From: Pseudomonas costantinii
GTDB lineage: Bacteria; Pseudomonadota; Gammaproteobacteria; Pseudomonadales; Pseudomonadaceae
Assembly (NCBI RefSeq): GCF_001870435.1
Contig: NZ_MDDR01000039.1
Coordinates: 1 to 64,000, forward strand
Length of the DNA: 64,000 nt
Direction of reading: 5' to 3'
In this document: positions 42,059 through 49,609 of the stretch, in pieces
Layout: each line of letters opens with the position of its first letter
Numbering within the stretch: the first letter of the stretch is position 1
Position numbers and translations under genes: made by a program
The notes under the pieces: model-generated
Databases searched by the model: none
The model's input: only the letters and a program-made list of their open reading frames with translations
Told to the model about the DNA's origin: nothing

Positions 42059-43249
42059 TCAAATAATGCCGCGTTGGCGCCAGTCGGCTTGCTGTGCTGT
42101 GTCGATACCCAGCTCGCCCAGGATCTCAGCGGTGTGCTGGCCCAAGGTTGGCGCCGGGCGTGTGACCTGACCGGGGGTGGCGCCCAACTTGGGGACGATA
42201 CCGGGCAAGGTCACCGGCGTGCCGTCGTGCAAATGGCTGTCGAGCAACATCTCGCGCGCACGGTAATGCGGGTCATGGGCGATGTCGGCGGCGTTGTAGA
42301 TCTTGCCGGCGGGGATACGTGCGTCGGTGAGGACCGACAGCACCTCATCCAGGGGCAGACGTGCGGTCCACTCGCAGATGGCGGCGTCGATACGCTGCAC
42401 TTGCAGCACCCGACCATCGTTCTGCGCCAACGCAGGGTCGGCGGCCAGGTCCTTACGGCCGATCACCTCCATCAGGCGCTGATAGATGCTGTCGCCATTG
42501 CCGGCAATCAGCGCGAAACCACCATCACGGCAACGATAAGCATTGGTCGGGGCGATACCGGGCAAGCTGCTGCCGGCGGGTTCGCGCACCGTGTTGAACA
42601 CCGAATATTCAGGCAACAGGCTTTCCATCATGTTGAACACCGACTCGTACAACGCCACATCGATCTGCTGGCCTTCACCGCCGTTTTGCTCGCGATGGCG
42701 CAGGGCGAGCAGGATGCCGATCACCCCGTGCAGCGCCGACAGTGAGTCGCCAATGGAAACACCAACCCGCACTGGCGTGCGTCCCGGCTCACCGGAAAGA
42801 TGGCGCAGCCCGCCCATGGCCTCGCCGATCACGCCGAAGCCGGGGCGATCGCGATACGGGCCGGTCTGGCCATAACCGGAAACGCGCAGCATGATCAGCT
42901 TCGGGTTCAGCGCATGCAGCACGTCCCAACCCAGGCCCCAGCTTTCCAGGGTGCCGGGGCGGAAATTTTCGATCAGCACATCAGCCCCGGCTACCAACCG
43001 GCGAACCACCTGTTGAGCCTCTGGCTGGCGTAGATCAAGGGTCAGCGAGCGTTTGTTACGCGATTGCGCAGCCCACCAGACCGAGGTACCGTCGTGCAAC
43101 AAACGCCATTTGCGCAACGGATCTCCAGTGAGAGGGGGTTCGATCTTCACAACGTCGGCGCCAAATTCACCGAGCATTTTTGCCGCGAAGGGCCCGGCAA
43201 TCAGTTGACCGAGCTCTACGACCTTGAGACCTTGCAGCGGTAGACGCAT
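42059..43249 (-). CDS. CaiB/BaiF family CoA transferase
   Basis: A 396-residue class III CoA transferase. The N-terminus has GLKVVELGQLIAGPFAAKML and LGADVVKIE-like GADVVKIEPP. The nucleophile Asp 168 is in VSIGDSL, the position of Asp 169 in formyl-CoA transferase. It moves CoA between acyl groups, probably activating the dicarboxylate imported by DctA so that the lyase can cleave it. It is first in the operon, divergent from a LysR gene. ATG 43249 is chosen over 43342 because the extension has no coding character. Confidence 0.85.
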   Translation of the reverse strand: MRLPLQGLKVVELGQLIAGPFAAKMLGEFGADVVKIEPPLTGDPLRKWRLLHDGTSVWWAAQSRNKRSLTLDLRQPEAQQVVRRLVAGADVLIENFRPGTLESWGLGWDVLHALNPKLIMLRVSGYGQTGPYRDRPGFGVIGEAMGGLRHLSGEPGRTPVRVGVSIGDSLSALHGVIGILLALRHREQNGGEGQQIDVALYESVFNMMESLLPEYSVFNTVREPAGSSLPGIAPTNAYRCRDGGFALIAGNGDSIYQRLMEVIGRKDLAADPALAQNDGRVLQVQRIDAAICEWTARLPLDEVLSVLTDARIPAGKIYNAADIAHDPHYRAREMLLDSHLHDGTPVTLPGIVPKLGATPGQVTRPAPTLGQHTAEILGELGIDTAQQADWRQRGII

Positions 43250-43356
43250 GACGTTTTCCGTTCTTGTTGGGGGTGTATGACCTCGATGATCGACACAAAC
43301 CCGGCGGATGAAAATTGCAGTTTTCGCCACCACCCTTTCCAAACGGGAAACGCTTT

Positions 43357-44262
43357 ATGATCAACCCGCTGCATTTCGACTTGCTGTCCCTGCGCCTGCT
43401 GATCTTCGCCGCCGAGACTGCCAACCTGACCCGCGCCGCAGAAAAGGCCAACATGACGGTCTCCGCCGCCAGCAAACGCCTGGCTGAGCTGGAGCGCACC
43501 ACCCAGTGCCCGCTGTTCGTGCGGCTGCCGCGCGGGCTGGAACTGACGGCAGCGGGCCAAGGCATAGTCGAACACGCCAGGAGCATCCTCGATGGCGTCA
43601 ACCGCATGGCCAGCGATGCCAGCGACTACGCCGTGGGGGTGCGCGGGCATATCCGGCTGTTTGCCAATACCTCGGCAGTCGTGCAGTTTTTGCCGGACGA
43701 CCTGGCGGCTTTCCTGCGTCAGAACCCGAATGTGCGCATCGGTCTGGAAGAAGCGCTGAGCGAACCGATCATCCAGGCGGTGGAAAGCGGGCGGGCCGAT
43801 ATCGGCATCTTTGCTGACAACGTCCCGGCTGAAGGGCTGTACACACTGCCCTACCGCGAAGATCGGCTGGTGCTGCTGGTGCCGGTTGGCCATGAACTGG
43901 CACAGGAGCGCAGCCTGTCGTTCGCCGACACTCTGGATTTCGATTACGTCGCGCTGAATCAGGGCAGCTCGCTACTGCGCCGTATCAGCGATGCCGCCGT
44001 GGGCGCAGGCAAAGTCCTCAAGGTGCGCATCCAAGTCAGCAGTTTCGATGGAATTTGCCGGATGATCGAGGCCGGGCTGGGGATTGGCATATTGCCGTTG
44101 TCTTCGGTGCGCGACGAGTTGCTGGGCAGCCGCCTGGTTGCAGTACCGCTACGCGATAAGTGGGCGCACCGAACATTATTCGTGGGCATCCGTAGCCTGG
44201 CTCATCTGGCTCCGCAGGCGCAGAAGCTGTTTGAGTATCTGAGCAGTCACGGTAAGCCGTGA
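43357..44262 (+). CDS. LysR-family regulator of the dicarboxylate operon
   Basis: A 301-residue LysR protein. HTH at residues 8-65 (LTRAAEKANMTVSAASKRLAEL) and effector-binding domain from about 90 (VRGHIRLFANTSAVVQFLPDDL). It is divergent from the CoA transferase operon with 107 bases between the starts, the typical position of the autoregulated LysR activator. ATG 43357 is preferred; the in-frame start at 43315 has no ribosome-binding site. Confidence 0.85.
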   Translation: MINPLHFDLLSLRLLIFAAETANLTRAAEKANMTVSAASKRLAELERTTQCPLFVRLPRGLELTAAGQGIVEHARSILDGVNRMASDASDYAVGVRGHIRLFANTSAVVQFLPDDLAAFLRQNPNVRIGLEEALSEPIIQAVESGRADIGIFADNVPAEGLYTLPYREDRLVLLVPVGHELAQERSLSFADTLDFDYVALNQGSSLLRRISDAAVGAGKVLKVRIQVSSFDGICRMIEAGLGIGILPLSSVRDELLGSRLVAVPLRDKWAHRTLFVGIRSLAHLAPQAQKLFEYLSSHGKP

Positions 44263-44356
44263 GTGTCATAATCGGCACAAAAAACACACGATTGCCGCAT
44301 CGATATTCAAGGTGCTGCGCCACCTCACTGACTCAGTGACAGAGGAGAAGATCAAC

Positions 44357-44863
44357 GTGGCCCTGACCGTTCGCGCTGAAAACAGCCAAGACATCGAGAC
44401 CATCACGCAACTCACCGAAGCTGCCTTCCAAAACGAAGAGCACTCCAGCCACACGGAACAATTTATCGTCAATGCACTCAGGAACGCCGGCCAATTGAGC
44501 GTCTCCCTGGTGGCGACGAACAACGAGTACGTGGTCGGTCATGTCGCCGTTTCACCCGTCAATATTTCTTCGGGGGCTACTGGCTGGTACGGCCTGGGGC
44601 CGATTTCGGTGTGGCCGGATCGTCAAGGCCAAGGCATTGGCTCGACGCTAATGAAGGCCGCTCTCGCCGAGCTGCAACGCCTGGGCGCAGCGGGCTGCGT
44701 GGTACTCGGCGACCCTGGTTACTATGGCCGCTTCGGGTTCAAGGTCAGCCCTGGCCTTGAATTGCCTGGCGTCCCTGCGCAGTACTTCCAGGCACTGTCG
44801 TTCAGCGGCGAGCTGCCGAGTGGTGTTGTCAGCTACCACCCGGCGTTTGAGGCCACCGAGTGA
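44357..44863 (+). CDS. GNAT-family N-acetyltransferase
   Basis: A 168-residue acetyltransferase. LGPISVWPDRQGQGIGSTLMKAAL is the acetyl-CoA pyrophosphate loop (Q/R-x-x-G-x-G) and YYGRFGF is typical of the YhbS-like group. GTG 44357 is favoured because GAGGAGAAG lies a short distance upstream; the frame can extend to an ATG at 44312. The substrate is unknown. Confidence 0.8.
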   Translation: MALTVRAENSQDIETITQLTEAAFQNEEHSSHTEQFIVNALRNAGQLSVSLVATNNEYVVGHVAVSPVNISSGATGWYGLGPISVWPDRQGQGIGSTLMKAALAELQRLGAAGCVVLGDPGYYGRFGFKVSPGLELPGVPAQYFQALSFSGELPSGVVSYHPAFEATE

Positions 44864-44868
44864 GGTGA

Positions 44869-45303
44869 TTACACCGTCCTGGCAGCAATCGCCTCCACTT
44901 CAACCAGCGCACCGGGCAATGGCAACGCGACGACCTGCAACGCAGTGCGCGCCGGTTTGTTGGGTTGCTCGGGCGTACCGAAGAACTGCGTATACCCGGC
45001 CTGCAACCCGGCAAAGTCCAGTTTGCCGCCGGTCTCTTCGGCGCCGACCAGAAACACCCGTAACTGCACGATATCGCCGAGGTTCAGGTCTTGTTGGCGC
45101 AGGATTTTACGCAGCTTGTTGAACACCGAAACCGTCTGCACTTCGGTGTTGCCGTAGGCCGCCGGCGTGCCGGCCGGGGCGTTTGCATCGGCGAGGTCTG
45201 GCAAGGTGCCGCTGACAAAGATCAGGCTGGCGGACGCCGGGATGGTGACGGTCTGCGAGATCGGGAAATCGCCGACGCTGGTGCGTTGAATGCTGTCGCT
45301 CAT
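44869..45303 (-). CDS. RidA-family imine deaminase
   Basis: A 144-residue RidA/YjgF protein. The conserved Arg in PARTALQVVALP and the C-terminal EVEAIA (Glu) match the residues that hold the substrate in active RidA enzymes. RidA hydrolyses 2-imino acids to keto acids and ammonia. Its place directly after an amine oxidase gene (12-base gap, own AAGGAG) suggests it clears the imine product. It ends the TonB-ABC-oxidase operon. Confidence 0.85.
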   Translation of the reverse strand: MSDSIQRTSVGDFPISQTVTIPASASLIFVSGTLPDLADANAPAGTPAAYGNTEVQTVSVFNKLRKILRQQDLNLGDIVQLRVFLVGAEETGGKLDFAGLQAGYTQFFGTPEQPNKPARTALQVVALPLPGALVEVEAIAARTV

Positions 45304-45314
45304 GGTGTTTCTCC

Positions 45315-46898
45315 TTACGAGGCGGCTACTGCCGCGATCTGTCGCTGTTGAGTGACGCGCTCGGCCAGTTGCCCGACCACATGGCGCGCCGAGTTGGCCG
45401 CCGATTCCTGCCAGATGCCCACGCCGCTTTGCACCAGGCCGTCACCGGCGAAGTACACGCGGCCGTGGCTTTCTTCCAATAAAGCGCTGGCGTCGGCCGG
45501 GAAGTGTTCGCGTTGCAACCACGGGCCTTCGCTGTAGGGGATCTGTTCCCAGGACACCGCCAACGGGTTACGCAGGTGTTTCGAGTAGCCGGGGTGCAGC
45601 AGCTCCACGGCTTCTTTCGAGGTGGCGTACTGCTTCTCAAAGGGTTGAGCGCCAAACACATCGGCGCCCTCCCCGGTCACGTAACCCGCCACCAGCAAGC
45701 CTTCGCGGGTGTTGAGGTCGTTGCTCGGGTACCACAGCAGGCGCGCTGGGTGTTCGATCCACGACAGGCCGCCGTAGGTGCGGTAGTCGGTCTCCCAGAA
45801 GCGCGGGGATTGCCACGCCACTTTGGTCGCCTGGTCGCTGCGGGTGCTGAGCAGCGCGGCCTTGATCGGGTCACTGAAGTCGGTGTCGAGCTTGGCCAGT
45901 AGCGGCAGCGGCAAGGTCGACACCAGGTAATCGGCGCGCACCACCTGTTCGCGACCACTGTGGGTGTCGTGGTAGGTCACTGCCACGCCATCTTCCAGCT
46001 GGCGAATCTGCCGCACTTGGGCGCCCAGTTGCACGTGCTGGCTGACGCGCTGGTAGAACGCATCGGTGATGCGGTCCATGCCGCCGACCGGCTGAAACAT
46101 GGTGGCCGAGAACTCGGGGAACTCGGTGTGCAGCAACGCGCCCCACAGCTCAGGATGCAGCAGGCGCTCCAGGCCGATCGGTTTGGCACTGGCGGGCAAG
46201 GCGCCCGGGTGCGCAGGTGATTCCAAGTGACCGGAACGCAGGCTGCCTTCATAGGCCAGTTCCTGGGAGAGGTCGCCATACACCTGCAAGAACGCCAGCA
46301 AACGCGTGCGTTCCTCGCTGCTCAATACGTCGTCGAGGGCATCGCGCTGCACCGCCGTGGCGAGCAAGCCGGACAGATGCCCGCGCGTATCGTTGATCGC
46401 CTGGCCGACGGTGAATGCCGACTGTTGCAGGTCCGGCCGCACCTGAGCACCGTGGCTGCTGTTGACCAGTACTTCCAGCGGCACACCCAACTCGCTGCAG
46501 TAGTCGAGAATCGTGCGGTGCTGGCTGGGAATCCGTGCGGGGCCTGCATTGAAATACAAGCCTTTATCAAAGGCCACGGTTTGCGTACGACCATCCTTGT
46601 AGTCCACGCGGTCGCCGTTACGCAGGGTCCAGGTGCGGCCGCCGACCCGATCACGGGCCTCCAGCACTTGCACACTGAACCCGGCGCGGGTCAGTTCCAG
46701 GGCGGTGACCAGCCCGGCAATCCCGGCGCCCAGCACCAGCACGCGAGTGCCCTGCCCCAGACCTTCCTTGAGTTTCAGCGGCTGTGGCCGCCGGTGAGAT
46801 GATGGCCCCAGCCCCAATACCGCCAGTGCGTCCTTGACGGCTTTCTCGCCCCCCACAGCGGCGATGCTGGACAGCGCTTCACGTCGTGTCAGTCCCAT
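45315..46898 (-). CDS. Flavin amine/amino-acid oxidase
   Basis: A 527-residue FAD enzyme of the monoamine oxidase/L-amino-acid oxidase family. The dinucleotide fold is VLVLGAGIAGLVTALELTRAG and the following EARDRVGGRTWTLRNGD is the second FAD motif. The C-terminus holds GRVYFAGDGLVQSGVG, contacting the flavin. The N-terminus (TRREALSSIAAVGG) has a twin-Arg look but no strong hydrophobic core. It would oxidise the amino acid or amine imported by the neighbouring ABC transporter to an imine with H2O2. AAGGAG precedes ATG 46898. The exact substrate is unknown. Confidence 0.8.
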   Translation of the reverse strand: MGLTRREALSSIAAVGGEKAVKDALAVLGLGPSSHRRPQPLKLKEGLGQGTRVLVLGAGIAGLVTALELTRAGFSVQVLEARDRVGGRTWTLRNGDRVDYKDGRTQTVAFDKGLYFNAGPARIPSQHRTILDYCSELGVPLEVLVNSSHGAQVRPDLQQSAFTVGQAINDTRGHLSGLLATAVQRDALDDVLSSEERTRLLAFLQVYGDLSQELAYEGSLRSGHLESPAHPGALPASAKPIGLERLLHPELWGALLHTEFPEFSATMFQPVGGMDRITDAFYQRVSQHVQLGAQVRQIRQLEDGVAVTYHDTHSGREQVVRADYLVSTLPLPLLAKLDTDFSDPIKAALLSTRSDQATKVAWQSPRFWETDYRTYGGLSWIEHPARLLWYPSNDLNTREGLLVAGYVTGEGADVFGAQPFEKQYATSKEAVELLHPGYSKHLRNPLAVSWEQIPYSEGPWLQREHFPADASALLEESHGRVYFAGDGLVQSGVGIWQESAANSARHVVGQLAERVTQQRQIAAVAAS

Positions 46899-46910
46899 GT
46901 TCGCGACTCC

Positions 46911-47834
46911 TTAGTCTGGCAGGCCCGGTGGGTTGATCAGCGACGTGTCGACCCGTTCAATATCCAGGCCCCAGCGTTGCAGTACTTGCTCGTATTGACC
47001 GCCGGCAATCGCGCCTTCCAGGGCGGTGTGGATCGGCTTGACGAGGCCGTTGTCCTTGCGCGTGGTCACCGCGATGTCCGCCTTCAATGGCCAGCCACCA
47101 TTCACCGTGCCGACAAGCTTGATGCCGCCGGTGATTGCGGCGGAATAGGCGTACACCGAGTTAGGCCCGAACAACGCATCGCTGCGCCCCGACTGCACGG
47201 CCAGTTGCGCAGCCGCCTGGTCGTCGAAGTACTGCAACAGCGCGGGCTTGATGCCGGCCTTTTCATTGGCCTCGTTCCACGCCAGCAGGACTTTTTCCTG
47301 GTTGGTGCCGGAACCGACGATGATCTTCAGCCCGGCGATCTCCGAGGCCTGTTTGATCTCGCTGATCTTGCTGGTGCTCTTCACGTAAAACCCGAGCACA
47401 TCCTGGCGATAGGTCGCGAAGTCAAAGCGCTTCTTGCGCGCCTCGGTCACGGTGACGTTGCTGATCACCGCGTCGTATTTGCCCGAGCTGACGCCCAGGG
47501 GCCAGTCTTCCCAACTGGTCTGCACCACGTTGAGTTGCAGGCCCAGGCTGTCAGCTACCAACTGCGCGGTGTCGGCTTCGCTGCCGATGGTGGTCTTGTC
47601 GTCATTGGCCAGCAGCGCCAGGGGTGGCCCGGCCACCCCGGACACAGCCACAGTGAACTTGCCGGGCTGGGCGAACTTGAAACCCGGCGGGATCTGCGCG
47701 ATAGCCGCTTCGTTACGCGGGACATGGATGCGCACGCGGTCGGGGCTGAGGTCGACCTGTTGCACGGCGAAAGCGCTTTGCGCAGTGCTGACGGCAAGTG
47801 CCAGCAAGGCTACACGGGCGGTGTTGATTAACAT
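46911..47834 (-). CDS. Periplasmic amino-acid-binding protein (family 3)
   Basis: A 307-residue solute-binding protein. Signal peptide MLINTARVALLALAVSTAQSAFA. Family features are VVQTSWEDWPLGVSSGKYDAVISNVTVTEARKKRFDFA, typical of polar amino acid binders, and NQEKVLLAWN in the second lobe. The mature N-terminus is longer than usual (about 35 residues before the first lobe). It supplies the ATPase and permease encoded upstream in the same operon. GGAG precedes ATG 47834. Confidence 0.85.
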   Translation of the reverse strand: MLINTARVALLALAVSTAQSAFAVQQVDLSPDRVRIHVPRNEAAIAQIPPGFKFAQPGKFTVAVSGVAGPPLALLANDDKTTIGSEADTAQLVADSLGLQLNVVQTSWEDWPLGVSSGKYDAVISNVTVTEARKKRFDFATYRQDVLGFYVKSTSKISEIKQASEIAGLKIIVGSGTNQEKVLLAWNEANEKAGIKPALLQYFDDQAAAQLAVQSGRSDALFGPNSVYAYSAAITGGIKLVGTVNGGWPLKADIAVTTRKDNGLVKPIHTALEGAIAGGQYEQVLQRWGLDIERVDTSLINPPGLPD

Positions 47835-47852
47835 GGGCAGTCACTCCTTGAA

Positions 47853-48626
47853 CTAAAGCACCTTGCCGAGAAAGGCCACGGTGCGGGGATGTCGGGGTTG
47901 GCGGAAAATCTGTTCGGGCGGGCCTTCTTCGATCAGTTGGCCATCGCAGAGAAACACCACGTGGTCGGCCACCTCGCGGGCAAAACCGATCTCGTGGGTG
48001 ACGATCACCAGGGTCACGCCCAGTTGGGTCAGGCCCTTGATCACGTCGAGTACTTCGCCGACCAGCTCCGGGTCGAGGGCCGACGTGGGCTCATCGAACA
48101 GCAGCACCTTGGGGTCCAGCGCCAAGGCCCGTGCGATAGCCACGCGCTGTTGCTGCCCTCCGGAGAGCTGGCGCGGATAAGCATCGACTTTGTCCGCCAG
48201 GCCGACCTTGGCCAGCAGCTCAGAGGCCTTGGCCTGCGCCTCGGCCTTGCTCCAGCGCTTGTGGGCCAAGGGGGCTTCAGCGATGTTTTCCCAAGCAGTG
48301 AGGTGCGGGAACAGGTTGAAGTTCTGGAACACGAAGCCCACGTCGATGCGCCGCTTGAGAATTTCGCGCTCCTTGAGCTCGTAAAGCAGGTCGCCCTTGC
48401 GTCGATAGCCGACGTATTCACCGTCGATGGTGATATGCCCGCTGTCGATCTTCTCCAGGTGGTTGATGGTGCGCAGCAAGGTGGATTTACCCGAGCCGGA
48501 TGGCCCGAGGATCACCGTGACCTTGCCCGGATCGATGGTCAGGTCGATATCCTTGAGCACCTGCTGGTTGCCAAAGCGCTTGCCCACGCCCTGGATCTGA
48601 ATGCGGCCTGCGCGCGCTTCACTCAT
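47853..48626 (-). CDS. Amino-acid ABC transporter ATP-binding protein
   Basis: A 257-residue nucleotide-binding protein of the HisP/GlnQ type. Walker A is GPSGSGKST, the signature LSGGQQQR, Walker B VLLFDEPTSALD, and the switch His is in VTHEIGFAREV. It begins within the permease 3' end (eight-base overlap), which indicates coupled translation. Energises import of the ligand of the binding protein encoded next. Confidence 0.9.
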   Translation of the reverse strand: MSEARAGRIQIQGVGKRFGNQQVLKDIDLTIDPGKVTVILGPSGSGKSTLLRTINHLEKIDSGHITIDGEYVGYRRKGDLLYELKEREILKRRIDVGFVFQNFNLFPHLTAWENIAEAPLAHKRWSKAEAQAKASELLAKVGLADKVDAYPRQLSGGQQQRVAIARALALDPKVLLFDEPTSALDPELVGEVLDVIKGLTQLGVTLVIVTHEIGFAREVADHVVFLCDGQLIEEGPPEQIFRQPRHPRTVAFLGKVL

Positions 48627-49584
48627 GGGTTTTCTCCTTGAGCCAGCGGCGTATGCGTTGCAGCGGTGTGGGTGGCAGAACGCGCGCAGTGCCGCGCGCG
48701 AAATGGCGCTCGACGTAGTACTGGGCGCTGGTCAGTACGGTGGTGATGATCAGGTACCAGACGGTCGCAACGATCAACAGCGGGATCACCGCCTGGGTGC
48801 GGTTGTAGATGACCTGCACGGTGTAGAACAGCTCCGGCAAGGCCAGCACGTAGACGATGGAAGTGCCCTTGACCAGGCCGATGATTTCGTTGAAACCCGA
48901 CGGCAGGATCGAGCGCAAGGCCTGGGGCAGGATGATGCGGAAGATCCGTCGCGACGCGGGCAAACCCAATGCCGCCGCCGCTTCATGTTGACCGGCATCC
49001 ACACCGATCAGACCACCACGAATAATCTCCGCCGCGTACGCCGCTTGCATCAGGCTCAGGCCCAATACCGCCACGGTGAATTGGCTGAGCACATCCACCG
49101 TCGACCACTCGGCGAACACCACTTCGGTGAACGGCACGCCCAGCACGATGTGGTCGTACAGGTAGGCAAAGTTGTAGAGGATGATCAGCACCAGCAGCGC
49201 CGGCATTGAGCGGAAGAACCAGATATAGCCCCAGGCCAATGCCGCCAGCAGCGGCGAGCCCGAGAGCCTCGCCAGGGCCAACGCGGTGCCGAGAATGATG
49301 CTGAACACCGTGCTCAGCAGCGTCAGCAGCAACGTCTGGCCAAGGCCGCGCAGTACCGACGGCGAGAAGAACCATTGACCGAACACGCCCCACTCCCAGC
49401 GCGGGTTGGTGGCCAGGGAGTGCACGATGGCCAACAGCACCAAGGCGGCGAAGATCGACCCCGCCCAGCGCCAGGGGTGCCGGGCCGGCACCACTTGCAG
49501 GGCCTTGATGGGCGTTGCGACGCGGGCCTGGCGAACCGGGCTGACCTCGTCAATCAGGTCATAGGATTTGGCGACGATGGGCAT
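48619..49584 (-). CDS. Amino-acid ABC transporter permease
   Basis: A 321-residue HisMQ-type permease. About six membrane segments follow a hydrophilic N-terminus of about 40 residues. The EAA loop EAAAALGLPASRRIFRIILPQALRSILP couples to the ATPase. With no second permease gene, it probably acts as a homodimer. GAGGA lies before ATG 49584. It is immediately downstream of a TonB-receptor gene (25-base gap) in the same orientation. Confidence 0.9.
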   Translation of the reverse strand: MPIVAKSYDLIDEVSPVRQARVATPIKALQVVPARHPWRWAGSIFAALVLLAIVHSLATNPRWEWGVFGQWFFSPSVLRGLGQTLLLTLLSTVFSIILGTALALARLSGSPLLAALAWGYIWFFRSMPALLVLIILYNFAYLYDHIVLGVPFTEVVFAEWSTVDVLSQFTVAVLGLSLMQAAYAAEIIRGGLIGVDAGQHEAAAALGLPASRRIFRIILPQALRSILPSGFNEIIGLVKGTSIVYVLALPELFYTVQVIYNRTQAVIPLLIVATVWYLIITTVLTSAQYYVERHFARGTARVLPPTPLQRIRRWLKEKTHE

Positions 49585-49609
49585 GTTCTATTCCTCGCGG
49601 GTAGCGGCC